Counted from the first letter of the stretch, positions 46,961 through 56,110 are shown. The stretch is DNA of 64,000 bases from Actinopolyspora halophila DSM 43834 (GCF_000371785.1 NZ_AQUI01000002.1:1715276-1779275); one strand, 5' to 3'. The notes: generated from the sequence alone by a model not told the origin. Numbers and translations: made by a program.

Positions 46961-48769
46961 GTGCGTACAGCTCGTGCTTTTACCGCCCTGACGGGACTCC
47001 TCGTCACGGTGCCGATCGCTTCCTGCGGTGTGTTCGACTCCGGTCCCTCGGCGAAGGACGCGGCCACGGCTTACGTCCGTGCGTTCGCCTCGGGTGACAA
47101 CACGGCGGCGGCCCAACGTACCGACGCCCCGGAAACAGCCAGGAAATCCCTGGACAGGACGAGGAAGAACCTTTCCCCGGAACAGGTGGACGCCTCGGTG
47201 ACCAACGTGTCCTCGGGAGAGTCCGGGGGATCGGCCGAGGCGAGCTTCGACGTTTCGTGGAGCTTCGGTTCGGACCGCACCTGGGAGTACGAGGGGAAGC
47301 TGAACCTGCGTCGGCGGGACGGGACCTGGAAGGTGCACTGGCAACCCTCGGCCGTCCATCCCGATCTGGGAGCGAGGCAGACCTTGCACTACGAGGCGGA
47401 CCCCGCCACACCGGCTCCGGTGCTCGGCAGGGACGGCACGCGCCTGATGGGGCCGGAGCGACTGGTGCGCGTGACGTTGATCCCGGGGCAGGCCGACGAA
47501 CTGGCGAACGTCGCGGGCTCGCTTGCGGAGGGACTGCGCCCCGTCGCGCCGGGAGTGACCAAGCAGGGGATCGTGTCCGGGGCGGAGAAGACCGAGGACG
47601 ATCAGGCCTACACCGTCGTCACCCTGCGTTGGGCCGATTATCAGCGTGTGAAGTCGACGATCTACGAGCTGCCCGGTGTTCGTTTCCCGGGGCGGACCGA
47701 GCTGGTCCCCACCGAACAGGACTACGCTTCGCAGGTGCTGCCCGCCGTCTCCGAGGAGAAGAAGAAACGGCTGAACGGAAGTGCCGGTTGGCGGGTGTTC
47801 ACCAGTGACGCTTCCGGCGCCGAGGTCAGGACGTTGCACCAGGTGGAGCCGAAACCGACGGAAGCACTTTCCACCACGCTGAGCGACAAGGTGCAGCGTG
47901 CCGCCGAAGAGGCGATCGACCCGGTGGAGAAACCGGGCATGATCGTGGCGATGCGCCCCTCCAACGGTGACGTGCTCGCGGTGGCTCAGAACTCCGCGGC
48001 CGACGGAAAGGGGGCCCTCGCGCTGACCGGGCAGTACCCCCCGGGATCCACCTTCAAGATGTCCACGGGGCTCGCTGCGCTGGAGAGGAGCGGTGTCGGC
48101 ATCGACACCGAGGTCGAGTGCCCGGCCGAGAAGACGTTCAACGGGAAGACGCTGCCCAATTCCCACCATTTCGATCTCGGAAGCGTTCCGCTGCGGAAGG
48201 CCTTCGCCGAGTCCTGCAACACCACCTTCGCGCAGCTGGCCACGGACATGCCCGCCGACGCGTTGCCCACGACGGCCGAGCAGCTGGGCATCGGCGCTGA
48301 TTTCGCCATTCCCGGACTCACCACGATCACGGGCGACGTTCCGGCGGGTGAGGGGGTGGTCGATCGTGCAGTGAACGGGATCGGGCAGGGCAAGGTGCTC
48401 GCGAGCCCGTTCGGCATGGCGTTGGCGAGCGCGTCCGTGGCCAACGGCGAGATGCCGGTTCCCGGACTCGTCGAAGGGGACGAGACCGAGGTCAACAAGG
48501 GGCCGTCGGACAAGCCTTCCGGAAAGGCGCTCGAACAGCTGCGCGAGATGATGCGTGAGGTCGTCCGCTCCGGCACGGCCACCGAGCTGTCCGGAATGGG
48601 AGAGGTCGCGGGCAAGACGGGCACGGCCCAGTTCGGCGACGGAAGCAGGGCCCACGGCTGGTTCACCGGTTATCGGGGGGACATGTCCTTCGCGGTGCTG
48701 TTGACCGACTCGGGGTCTTCCGAGCGGGCGGTTTCCGTGACCCGTGACTTTCTGGAGCGTGTGGAGTGA
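46961..48769 (+). CDS. Penicillin-binding transpeptidase lipoprotein (class B)
   Basis: Cell-wall transpeptidase anchored as a lipoprotein, 602 residues. The signal peptide ends in a lipobox IASC (Cys22). An NTF2-like/MecA-type domain follows (about residues 30-150), then a dimerisation domain. The transpeptidase domain has the nucleophile in STFK near residue 364, SCN near 417 and KTGT near 551, so all three penicillin-binding motifs are intact. The M. tuberculosis homologue (Rv2864c, from memory) is the lipoprotein PBP linked to beta-lactam tolerance. Here it is followed after 74 nt by an orphan PIN protein. The gene has a -10 box 6 nt before GTG 46961. Confidence 0.94.
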   Translation: MRTARAFTALTGLLVTVPIASCGVFDSGPSAKDAATAYVRAFASGDNTAAAQRTDAPETARKSLDRTRKNLSPEQVDASVTNVSSGESGGSAEASFDVSWSFGSDRTWEYEGKLNLRRRDGTWKVHWQPSAVHPDLGARQTLHYEADPATPAPVLGRDGTRLMGPERLVRVTLIPGQADELANVAGSLAEGLRPVAPGVTKQGIVSGAEKTEDDQAYTVVTLRWADYQRVKSTIYELPGVRFPGRTELVPTEQDYASQVLPAVSEEKKKRLNGSAGWRVFTSDASGAEVRTLHQVEPKPTEALSTTLSDKVQRAAEEAIDPVEKPGMIVAMRPSNGDVLAVAQNSAADGKGALALTGQYPPGSTFKMSTGLAALERSGVGIDTEVECPAEKTFNGKTLPNSHHFDLGSVPLRKAFAESCNTTFAQLATDMPADALPTTAEQLGIGADFAIPGLTTITGDVPAGEGVVDRAVNGIGQGKVLASPFGMALASASVANGEMPVPGLVEGDETEVNKGPSDKPSGKALEQLREMMREVVRSGTATELSGMGEVAGKTGTAQFGDGSRAHGWFTGYRGDMSFAVLLTDSGSSERAVSVTRDFLERVE

Positions 48770-48843
48770 GTCCGGTGTGTTAGGTTGTCGCACATCTCGC
48801 TCGCCCTTACACAGGGTGTTGTTCGCCGTCGACGGGAGTGCAC

Positions 48844-49266
48844 GTGATCTACTTCGATTCTTCGGCTCTGAAGAAGTTGATTGCCGCGGAACCGGAAAGC
48901 GCGGCGCTGAGCACGTGGGTCCGCAACAACTGGGAGCAACCGCGCGCCACGAGTGCCGTGTCCAAAGTGGACATTATTCGTAGTTTTCGCACGGCCGGTC
49001 CGGCGGCCGAGGACCTCGCTTCGATCGTCGTCTCCAAGATCGAACACCTTCCGGTCGAGCAGGAAGTTCTCGACGCGGCCAGCGGGCTGGACTCCCCGTT
49101 GAGCCTCACCGAGGCGATCCACCTGGCCTCCGCCTACCGGGAGCGGAAGGAGTTGCGTGCCTTCGTGTCCTACGAGCCCGCCGTGCTCCGGGCCGCCCAC
49201 CGTTCCGGCCTGGTCACCGTCTCGCCCGGCAACGATCTCGACGGGATCAGCGAGGAGAGCTTTTGA
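48844..49266 (+). CDS. PIN-domain protein (VapC-like RNase), no partner antitoxin seen
   Basis: PIN-fold nuclease of 140 residues. It starts VIYFDSSALKKLIAAEPES with the first catalytic Asp. Acidic positions further along are read as Glu in LSLTEAIHLASAYRE and in FVSYEPAVLRAAH, where many VapC proteins have Asp. GTG 48844 has GGGAG 5 nt upstream; GTG 48838 would add two residues. Only 74 nt separate it from the penicillin-binding protein gene, so no VapB-type antitoxin gene fits upstream, and none follows. A vapBC pair lies at this place in M. tuberculosis (from memory), so it may be a relic that lost its antitoxin, or a domesticated nuclease. Confidence 0.85.
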   Translation: MIYFDSSALKKLIAAEPESAALSTWVRNNWEQPRATSAVSKVDIIRSFRTAGPAAEDLASIVVSKIEHLPVEQEVLDAASGLDSPLSLTEAIHLASAYRERKELRAFVSYEPAVLRAAHRSGLVTVSPGNDLDGISEESF

Positions 49267-49376
49267 ACGCGAACGAACGTTCCGGAATGGGAGACCGTTG
49301 CGTGGTCGCTCGCTTCGGATCCGTGTGCTGGTTCAGGCGATGACCTGCCTGCGGCTTCCGGTCGTGAGCAACGTTC

Positions 49377-49382
49377 TAGAGT
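49377..49382 (+). promoter_or_regulatory. map: -10 box for a leaderless map transcript
   Basis: TAGAGT matches TANNNT and ends exactly 6 nt before ATG 49389. The GAGGG in between is too close to the ATG to be a normal ribosome-binding site. This is the clearest leaderless candidate in the window. Confidence 0.55.
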
Positions 49383-49388
49383 GAGGGT

Positions 49389-50246
49389 ATGCCGGTACGA
49401 AGCCCGTTGCAGCCAGGAGAGCAAACCCCGCGCCGTCCGGTCCCCTCGACCATCGAACGGCCCGAATACGTGGACAAACCCGCCCCGAAACACAACACGG
49501 ATCCCGACGTGCAGCCCCCCGAAGTGATCGAATCCATGCGCGTGGCGGGCAAGCTCGCCGCACAGGCGTTGGAGGAGGCGGGCAAGGCGGTACGCCCGGG
49601 AGCCACCACCGACGACATCGACGCGGTGGTGCACGAGTTCTTCGTCGACAACGGGGTGTACCCCTCCACGCTCGGGTACCGCAACTTCCCCAAGTCCTGT
49701 TGCACTTCGTTGAACGAGGTCATCTGCCACGGAATCCCGGATTCGACGGTGATCGAGGAAGGTGACATCGTCAACGTCGACGTGACCGGCTATATCGACG
49801 GTGTGCACGGGGACAACAACGCGACTTTCTACGCGGGAGAGGTCTCCGAGGAAGCGCGGTTGCTCGTCGAACGCACCCACGAAGCCACGATGCGCGGGAT
49901 CCGTGCCGCCAAACCGGGGCGTCAGCTCAACGTGATCGGCCGGGTCATCGAGTCCTACGCCAAGCGTTTCGGTTATGGCGTGGTCCGTGATTTCACCGGG
50001 CACGGCATCGGCCGTTCGTTCCACAGCGGGCTGGTGGTTCTGCACTACGACGAGCCCTCGGTGCAGACGGTGATCGAACCGGGGATGACGTTCACCATCG
50101 AACCGATGATCACGTTGGGAACCCACGAGTACGACGTCTGGGAAGACGAGTGGACGGTCACCACGCGGGACAAGAGCTGGACCGCTCAGTTCGAGCACAC
50201 CATCCTGATCACGGAGGATGGCAACGAGATCCTCACTCGCTCGTGA
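49389..50246 (+). CDS. map: Methionine aminopeptidase type I
   Basis: Removes the N-terminal Met of new proteins. The 285-residue enzyme has an extra N-terminal segment of about 40 residues, Pro-rich as in mycobacterial MapB, then the pita-bread catalytic fold. Metal ligands: Asp in VNVDVTG, Asp in HGDNNATF, His in GHGIGRSFH, Glu in TIEPMI and Glu in [11 protein letters not shown]. All five are present. It follows the PIN gene by 122 nt and is closed by a hairpin before cobQ. Confidence 0.96.
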   Translation: MPVRSPLQPGEQTPRRPVPSTIERPEYVDKPAPKHNTDPDVQPPEVIESMRVAGKLAAQALEEAGKAVRPGATTDDIDAVVHEFFVDNGVYPSTLGYRNFPKSCCTSLNEVICHGIPDSTVIEEGDIVNVDVTGYIDGVHGDNNATFYAGEVSEEARLLVERTHEATMRGIRAAKPGRQLNVIGRVIESYAKRFGYGVVRDFTGHGIGRSFHSGLVVLHYDEPSVQTVIEPGMTFTIEPMITLGTHEYDVWEDEWTVTTRDKSWTAQFEHTILITEDGNEILTRS

Positions 50247-50427
50247 GCTGACCGGTGTTCTCCGTTCCGGTACGGACGCGGGTGGGGGCTGAGCTGGAGC
50301 TCCCGCTGCACGTGAGTGGGTGCCCGACATCGGCCTGCGGGGCTCGCACGACATCGGGGCCGTCCTCCGCTCGTTCCCACTCGAGCGCTCGCACACCGGC
50401 CGGTTGGATCGCAGTGGTGTGACAGGG

Positions 50428-50457
50428 GGCACGGCCCCGGCCGGGGCGGGCCGTGCC
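50428..50457 (+). terminator. Hairpin between map and cobQ
   Basis: A perfect 9-bp stem (GGCACGGCC with GGCCGTGCC) encloses 12 nt, ending 17 nt before the cobQ start. It could end map transcription or shape the cobQ 5' end. No cobalamin-riboswitch signature was found here. Confidence 0.4.
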
Positions 50458-50474
50458 GTCCGTGCCGGTGGGGT

Positions 50475-52001
50475 ATGAAAGCGTACGTGAATTCGCTGCT
50501 GGTTGCCGGGACGACCTCGGACGCGGGTAAGAGTGTGCTGGTTGCCGCGATTTGTCGTTGGCTGGCCCGCCGCGGGAGCGAGGTCGCGCCTTTCAAGGCG
50601 CAGAACATGTCCAACAACTCCGTGGTCACGGCCTCCGGCGGTGAGATCGGCAGAGCACAGGCCGTGCAGGCCGCCGCGGCGGGGGCCGAGCCCGACGTCC
50701 GCTTCAACCCGGTGCTGCTCAAGCCGGGCAGCGACCGCAGCTCCCAGGTCGTGGTGCTCGGTCGGGTGGAGGGGGAGGTGAACGCTCTGTCGTACCGTCG
50801 ACGCAAGGACGTGTTGCTGGAGACGGTGACCGACACCCTGGCCGAGCTGCGTGCGGAATACGACTACGTGATCTGCGAGGGTGCAGGCTCACCTGCCGAG
50901 ATCAACCTCCGTGCCCACGACATCGCCAACATGGGGCTCGCTCGTGCGGCAGGACTTCCCGTCCTCGTGGTGGGCGACATCGACCGTGGCGGGGTTTTCG
51001 CCCAGCTGTTCGGAACACTGGCCCTGCTGGACCCGGCCGACCAGGCTCTGGTGTCGGGTTTCGTGGTGAACAAGTTCCGCGGGGAACCGGAACTGCTCGA
51101 ACCGGGCCTGGACCAGCTCCGCGCGCTGACCGGCAGGAAGGTGCACGGCGTGCTGCCGTGGTCCGAGGAGTTGTGGCTGGACGCCGAGGACTCGTTGTCG
51201 TACGTGGCCGACGGAGTGGTCGGTCGCCCTGCTCCACCGCTGGGTAGTCAGTGGCTCCGGGTGGCGGTTCCCCGGTTGCCGCGTATCTCCAACGCCACCG
51301 ACGTCGAGGCTCTCGCCGCGGAACCGGGGGTCTCGGTGCGGTTCGTCACGGAGCCCTCCCGGCTGGCCGATGCCGATCTCGTGCTGCTTCCCGGATCCAA
51401 GTCCACCGTTGCCGATCTCGCCTGGTTGCGGGAGACGGGACTGGCCGACGGGATCCGTTCGCACGCGGCCTCCGGCCTGCCGGTGGCTGGTGTGTGCGGT
51501 GGTTTCCAGATGTTGGGGGAGCGGATCGTCGATCACGTCGAGTCCGGTGGCGAGGTCGACGGGCTCGGATTGTTGGACATCGACGTCGAATTCGCCGCCT
51601 CGAAGGCTCTCGGCAATCCCTCGGGAACGGCCATGGGGCATCGGGTGAGCGGCTACGAGATACATCACGGGCGTGTGCGGCGCAGCGGAGACCTCCCCGC
51701 GCTGATCCGTGCGGCCGAGGGCGGGGAGGGCGCCGTGCACGGATCCGTCGTCGGAACGCACTGGCACGGGCTGTTCGAGAACGACGGTTTCCGTCGCGAG
51801 TTCCTGGGCTGGGTCGCGGACCGGGCGGGGCGAAGCGGTTTCCTGTGCTCGTCGGAGACCTCCTTCGCCGATCTCCGGCGAGCACAGCTGGACCTGCTGG
51901 GCGACATGGTCGAACGTCATCTGGACACCGGCGCGCTGATGCGTTTGTTGGACGGTGGGGCCCCCGAGGGGATGTCGACCCTCTCGGCCCGGCAGCACTG
52001 A
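50475..52001 (+). CDS. cobQ: Cobyric acid synthase
   Basis: Amidates four side chains of adenosylcobyrinic acid a,c-diamide using ATP and glutamine in cobalamin synthesis. The 508-residue product from ATG 50475 has the nucleotide-binding GTTSDAGKS at residues 12-20, then [22 protein letters not shown] and [16 protein letters not shown] follow. The C-terminal class I glutaminase-like domain carries nucleophile Cys in VCGGFQMLG and His in [10 protein letters not shown]. No other cobalamin gene is in the window, so it is a stray member of a dispersed pathway. Confidence 0.94.
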   Translation: MKAYVNSLLVAGTTSDAGKSVLVAAICRWLARRGSEVAPFKAQNMSNNSVVTASGGEIGRAQAVQAAAAGAEPDVRFNPVLLKPGSDRSSQVVVLGRVEGEVNALSYRRRKDVLLETVTDTLAELRAEYDYVICEGAGSPAEINLRAHDIANMGLARAAGLPVLVVGDIDRGGVFAQLFGTLALLDPADQALVSGFVVNKFRGEPELLEPGLDQLRALTGRKVHGVLPWSEELWLDAEDSLSYVADGVVGRPAPPLGSQWLRVAVPRLPRISNATDVEALAAEPGVSVRFVTEPSRLADADLVLLPGSKSTVADLAWLRETGLADGIRSHAASGLPVAGVCGGFQMLGERIVDHVESGGEVDGLGLLDIDVEFAASKALGNPSGTAMGHRVSGYEIHHGRVRRSGDLPALIRAAEGGEGAVHGSVVGTHWHGLFENDGFRREFLGWVADRAGRSGFLCSSETSFADLRRAQLDLLGDMVERHLDTGALMRLLDGGAPEGMSTLSARQH

Positions 52002-52090
52002 TCCGGGAAGCGTTCGGATCGATTCCGCGTGCGGGTGTCGCGGAGACGGCGTTCGGGGAGAGCCGTACGGTGCCACCTGCTCGATGATCC

Positions 52091-52120
52091 GGGCACGGCC
52101 CCAGGGGCGGACCCGTGCCC
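52091..52120. terminator. Hairpin between convergent cobQ and the GntR regulator gene
   Basis: GGGCACGG and CCGTGCCC form a perfect 8-bp stem with a 14-nt loop in the 129-nt space between two convergent genes. It probably ends transcription from both sides; there is no T-tract. Confidence 0.5.
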
Positions 52121-52130
52121 TCGGAAGTCC

Positions 52131-52838
52131 TCAGTTCCCGTCCTCGGATCGTGCGAAGCCCGGTTGTTCGTCGAACTCGGCGAGTAGTTCGTCGAGGAAT
52201 CCGCCCGCTTCGGCCGCCGCCGATTCCGGGCAACCGTCCCTAACCGCTTCGAACAGTTCGGTGTGCGAGACCGTCCGTTCCGGCGGGACGGTGGGGTCGA
52301 AAGTGGTGGCGACGCTGGAGAGCACCGCTTCGCTGATTCCTTGGTACAGCTGGATGAGCACCGGGTTGTGCGAGGCCTCCACAAGGCGGAGGTGGAACCT
52401 GCTGTCGGTGCGCGCCACCCGCTCCGGGTCCCCCTCTCCGATGGCCGCGTCACGTTCCCGCAGGGCAACCTCCAGCTCGGCCACGTCGTTGTCGGTGCGT
52501 GTCGTTGCGGCCAGCCGGGCGCTTTCGACCTCCAGTGCCCGGCGCACTTCCAGGACCTGACGCAGCTCCGTGTCGCACAGCCTGCTGACGGCGCCGGAGA
52601 GCTCACTCGTCGCCCGGACGAACGTGCCGTCGCCCTGCCGGACTTCGAGCAGTCCCGCGTGGGCCAGCGCCCGGACGGCTTCGCGCACCGTGTTGCGACC
52701 GACTCCGAGCGCGCTGACCAGCTCGGTCTCCGGTGGGATCTTTTCGCCGAGCGGCCACTCGCCCGAAGCGACGAGCTCGCGCATCTGGGCGATCACCTGA
52801 TCCACCAAGCCGGTCCGCGTTGTCGTGACCAAAGGCAC
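52131..52838 (-). CDS. GntR-family regulator, FadR subfamily (FCD domain)
   Basis: Ligand-responsive repressor of 235 residues. The N-terminal winged helix includes WPLGEKIPPETELVSALGVG and NTVREAVRALAHAGLLEVRQ. The C-terminal all-helical FCD domain carries the usual metal/ligand residues, with Asp and His in RTDSRFHLRLVEASHN and His in VSHTELFEAVRDG. It diverges from an MFS transporter gene across only 46 nt, so it most likely controls that transporter and itself. The effector is unknown. Confidence 0.9.
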   Translation of the reverse strand: MPLVTTTRTGLVDQVIAQMRELVASGEWPLGEKIPPETELVSALGVGRNTVREAVRALAHAGLLEVRQGDGTFVRATSELSGAVSRLCDTELRQVLEVRRALEVESARLAATTRTDNDVAELEVALRERDAAIGEGDPERVARTDSRFHLRLVEASHNPVLIQLYQGISEAVLSSVATTFDPTVPPERTVSHTELFEAVRDGCPESAAAEAGGFLDELLAEFDEQPGFARSEDGN

Positions 52839-52875
52839 AGGGTGGTCCTTTCATCCAAACATCCTACGTTTGCAA

Positions 52876-52883
52876 TACTAGTA
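52876..52883. promoter_or_regulatory. Candidate operator TACTAGTA between the GntR and MFS genes
   Basis: A perfect 8-bp palindrome overlaps a likely -10 region (AATACT at 52874-52879) just before the GTG start of the MFS gene. It is placed well for repression by the divergently encoded GntR protein. The whole promoter region is only 46 nt long. Confidence 0.4.
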
Positions 52884-52884
52884 C

Positions 52885-54186
52885 GTGATGTCTCACGAGT
52901 CGCGTACCGAATCCGTTCCCGATCGGCTGATCGTTCAGGATGCCAGCTCCGCTGCGGGAGCAGGCAGGAACGATGCGATTCCGCGGGCCGGTGAAAGCGG
53001 GACCGGCTCCGTCGACCGAGCCGCAGCAGCCGGTGGTGGATTGTTGCTGGTCGGGGTGGCACTGGCCGCCGCGAACATGCGTCCCGCCGTCACCAGCCTG
53101 TCCTCGGTGCTGGGAGGAGTGCGCGACTCGCTGGGAGCCGGTGCCACGTGGGCGAGCGTGCTCACATCGGTGCCCACCCTGTGCTTCGGCGTAGCGGGGA
53201 TCAGCGCGCCACTGCTCGCGCGTCGCTGGGGGATGCAACGTGTCGTCGGGGTGGCGCTCGGGTTGCTCACACTGGCGATGCTGGTGCGGGTGACCGGAGG
53301 CGCGACAACGGTCTTCGCGGGCACTGTGGTCGCCTGTGGAGCCATCGCGATGTGCAACGTGCTCATTCCCGTGGTGGTGAAGGAGTCCTTCCCGAACAGG
53401 GTCGGTATGGCGACCGGCATCTACACCACGGCCATGGCGGCCGGAGGATCGATCGGTTCCGCGTTCACCCCCTGGCTGCGCACCGAACTGGGCGGCTGGC
53501 GGCTCGCCCTGGCTACCTGGTCCGTTCTCGCGCTCGCCGCGTTCGTGATCTGGGCGACGGCGGGCCGTAACGCCTCGACCGGGAGCTCCCCGGCCACGCC
53601 GAGCCGCTCCAAGGGGGACAAGTCCCTGGCGCGCAGTCCGCTGGCCTGGGCGGTGACCGGCTACTTCGCCATGCAGTCCCTGGTGGCTTACGTGATCATG
53701 GGGTGGCTTCCCGAGGTGTTCAAGTCGGCGGGCACCGGGGCCGGAACGGCCGGCGCGCTGCTCGGGCTGGTGCTGCTGATCGGGGTTCCGATCAGCATGG
53801 TGCTGCCACCTCTGGTGACCAGGACCAACGGTCAGTCGGTGTGGACCGTGGGACTCGCCGCCACGGCGATAGCGGGTTTCCTCGGCATCCTGCTCGCCCC
53901 CATGACGGCTCCGGTGCTGTGGGCGGTGCTGATCGGCACCGGTATGAGTGCCTTCCCGCTGGCCCTGGTGCTGATCTCGCTGCGCAGCAGCAACGCGGCC
54001 GAGACGAGCAGGTTGTCCGGGATGGCGCAGAGCACCGGTTACCTGATCGCTTCGACGGGCCCCTTCCTGTTCGGCGTGCTGCACAACACGACGGGGTCCT
54101 GGACGGCCTCCCTGCTCGTGCTCATCGGAGTGCTCACGGTGCAGGCGATCATCGGGGTGTTCGCCGGTCGGCCGCGTACCGTCTGA
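52885..54186 (+). CDS. MFS transporter, CynX/NimT family
   Basis: Twelve-helix transporter of 433 residues of the cyanate/2-nitroimidazole-type MFS group. After a polar N-terminus of about 45 residues come the helices, starting GLLLVGVALAAANMRPAVTS, the characteristic first helix of CynX-like proteins. Between the halves is a cytoplasmic loop (about residues 230-250, Ser/Lys/Pro-rich). Start GTG 52885 or ATG 52888. No ribosome-binding site is visible and the -10 box is 5-6 nt away, so it is probably leaderless. The substrate is unknown; regulation by the divergent GntR gene is likely. Confidence 0.9.
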   Translation: MMSHESRTESVPDRLIVQDASSAAGAGRNDAIPRAGESGTGSVDRAAAAGGGLLLVGVALAAANMRPAVTSLSSVLGGVRDSLGAGATWASVLTSVPTLCFGVAGISAPLLARRWGMQRVVGVALGLLTLAMLVRVTGGATTVFAGTVVACGAIAMCNVLIPVVVKESFPNRVGMATGIYTTAMAAGGSIGSAFTPWLRTELGGWRLALATWSVLALAAFVIWATAGRNASTGSSPATPSRSKGDKSLARSPLAWAVTGYFAMQSLVAYVIMGWLPEVFKSAGTGAGTAGALLGLVLLIGVPISMVLPPLVTRTNGQSVWTVGLAATAIAGFLGILLAPMTAPVLWAVLIGTGMSAFPLALVLISLRSSNAAETSRLSGMAQSTGYLIASTGPFLFGVLHNTTGSWTASLLVLIGVLTVQAIIGVFAGRPRTV

Positions 54187-54211
54187 AACATCGGGACACT
54201 TTCCGCCGCGC

Positions 54212-54240
54212 GCGGACCGGGTGATCCACCCGGATCCCGC
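54212..54240. terminator. Hairpin between convergent MFS and mtr genes
   Basis: CCGGGTG and CACCCGG form a 7-bp stem around ATC, extended by four outer pairs (GCGG/CCGC) past a small internal loop. It lies in the 109-nt convergent gap. Confidence 0.45.
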
Positions 54241-54295
54241 GGCCCTGGCACAACGGTGCCCGTGAGCACCGCAGGCCACGGCCCGGTCCGCTCGG

Positions 54296-55693
54296 TCAGT
54301 CCCACTCCAGCCCGAGCAGTGCGTTCTCCACCAGTTCGGGCATGGCCGGGTGGATCCAGTACTGGCCCCTGGTCATCGAGCGCGCGTCGATCCCGAAGGA
54401 CATCGCCTGGATGAGCGGTTGGATCAGCGTCGGTGCCTGGGGCCCGATGATGTGTGCTCCGAGCAGTTCACCCGTCGAGGGATCGGCCAGCAGCTTGGCG
54501 AAGCCGTCCTGGTCCTCCATGGCCCAGCCGTACGCTATTCCGCCGTAGTCCTGCGTCGAACTGGTGTAGCCGATGGCGTGTTCACGTGCCTGCTGCTCGG
54601 TCAGTCCGACCGAGGCGATCTGCGGGGCGGTGAACACGGCGTGCGGCACGAACCTGTGGTCGGACTTCACCGGTTCTTCCGGGTGCAGCAGGTTGTACTG
54701 CACCACGCGCTCCTCGTGGTTGGCGACGTGTTTGAGTTCGTGATCGCTGCTGATGTCCCCGAGGGCCCAGACACCTTCGACGGAGGTCCGCTGGGTGGCG
54801 TCCACCTTCACCTTGCCGTCGTCCGATGTCGTTATGCCGCCCGCGGCCGTGTCCAACAGGTCCGAGTTCGGCCGTCGCCCGGTCGCCACCAACAGGGTCC
54901 GCGCGGAGACGGTCTCCGGCCCGTCGGGGCCGTCCAGGTGCAGCTCGACCCCGTCGTCGTCGCCGGTCACGCTCTTTTCGGTGCGGTTGAGCCGCAGATC
55001 CCAGTCGCGGGCGGCGATCTCGGTGAAGCGTGCCGAGACGTCGACGTCCTCAGTGCGCAGCGCACGCCCGGAGCGGCCGATCATCGTCACTTCGACTCCC
55101 AGTGACGAGAAGATGTGCGCGAACTCGGCACCGATGAACCCGGTGCCCAGGATGATCATGCTCTCGGGGAGTTCTTCCAAGCGCATCACGCTGTCGCTGG
55201 TGTGATAGGCGACGTCCTCGATTCCGGGGATCTCCGGAATCACCGGCCTGCCTCCGGCGGCCAGCACGACTCGGTCGGCACTGATCGTCTCCGACCCCTC
55301 GGGGGTCTCCACCACCAGCTGCCGGGTGTCGGTGAATCGGCCGATGCCCTCGTAGAGGGTCACGTTCGGGTTCTCCTCGGAGCGGAAGCGCTTTCCGCTC
55401 TCCGATATGGTGTCGATCCTCCCGAAGATCCGGTCCCTGATCTCGGGCCACCGAACGCCGGTGCGGCGCAGATCGACCCCGAGCGTGTCCCCCTCGGACG
55501 GGGAGCGGGCCACATCCGCCGTGTGCACGAACATTTTGGTCGGTATGCAACCGACGTTCAGGCAGGTTCCCCCGTACGAGGAAGTGCTGCCGACACCCTT
55601 CTCCACGATGGCGACGTCCCAGTCGGAGAATCGTTCGTCGAGGATCGCGTTGCCCGATCCGCTACCGATTATGATCAGATCGAAGTGTCGCAC
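54296..55693 (-). CDS. mtr: Mycothione reductase
   Basis: Flavoenzyme that reduces mycothiol disulphide with NADPH, keeping the actinobacterial thiol buffer reduced. The 465-residue product starts at GTG 55693 with MRHFDLIIIGSGSGNAIL, an FAD-binding motif slightly altered from GxGxxG. The redox pair is GGTCLNVGCIPTKMFVHTAD near residues 42-61. The NAD(P)H motif is ILGTGFIGAEFAHIF. The C-terminal catalytic His-Glu is in YWIHPAMPELVENALLGL. The MFVHTAD stretch favours Mtr over other disulphide reductases. Mtr marks a mycothiol-making Actinobacterium. Confidence 0.92.
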   Translation of the reverse strand: MRHFDLIIIGSGSGNAILDERFSDWDVAIVEKGVGSTSSYGGTCLNVGCIPTKMFVHTADVARSPSEGDTLGVDLRRTGVRWPEIRDRIFGRIDTISESGKRFRSEENPNVTLYEGIGRFTDTRQLVVETPEGSETISADRVVLAAGGRPVIPEIPGIEDVAYHTSDSVMRLEELPESMIILGTGFIGAEFAHIFSSLGVEVTMIGRSGRALRTEDVDVSARFTEIAARDWDLRLNRTEKSVTGDDDGVELHLDGPDGPETVSARTLLVATGRRPNSDLLDTAAGGITTSDDGKVKVDATQRTSVEGVWALGDISSDHELKHVANHEERVVQYNLLHPEEPVKSDHRFVPHAVFTAPQIASVGLTEQQAREHAIGYTSSTQDYGGIAYGWAMEDQDGFAKLLADPSTGELLGAHIIGPQAPTLIQPLIQAMSFGIDARSMTRGQYWIHPAMPELVENALLGLEWD

Positions 55694-55712
55694 GTGTTCA
55701 TCCCGTCTCGCC

Positions 55713-55729
55713 TACTCTGACGGAGAGTA
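55713..55729. promoter_or_regulatory. Inverted repeat TACTCT-N5-AGAGTA in the mtr promoter region
   Basis: A perfect 6-bp inverted repeat with a 5-nt spacer lies 20-36 nt upstream of the mtr start. It is a good place for an operator or an overlapping promoter. The regulator is unknown. Confidence 0.4.
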
Positions 55730-56045
55730 CAACCAGGTGCGCGGGTGCGAAATTCCCGGTGGGCGAGCGGGTGACCCGGCTGCACGTGATCGGACATCGC
55801 GACGAGAGCTTCCCGGATCGCCGGAACGAGTCATTCACGGGAAGCCGGTTCGGCGGAGTCCTGCGAAGGACTTGAGCGAAAAATGAGCGATCGTTATCCG
55901 GTTGTGCTCTGTTCGGAATTACGAACTCCGTTTCCTTCGTGGGCTTGTTGACCTGGCGCTTCGACGTGCCAACGGTGCGCAGGGTGGGTGTAACGCGACG
56001 TGAAAGCCGTTCGAAAAAGCGGGAGACAGCGCCGCTGTATTTCCT

Positions 56046-56083
56046 CGGTGGTGAGACCGTGCGGTTCGAACCGCTCACCACCG
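56046..56083 (+). promoter_or_regulatory. Strong hairpin just upstream of the sugar transferase gene
   Basis: CGGTGGTGAG (56046-56055) and CTCACCACCG (56074-56083) form a 10-bp stem. The enclosed part holds a second palindrome, CGGTTCGAACCG. The structure ends 27 nt before ATG 56111, so it lies in the 5' UTR or ends an upstream transcript. The 417-nt gap from mtr holds no gene that I can support. Confidence 0.45.
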
Positions 56084-56110
56084 TTTCCGCCCGGGGTGAG
56101 TGGAGCTCGC

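Noticed and set aside
50247-50474. Cobalamin riboswitch upstream of cobQ
   Set aside because: No B12-box-like conserved segments were seen in the 228-nt gap, only a simple hairpin.
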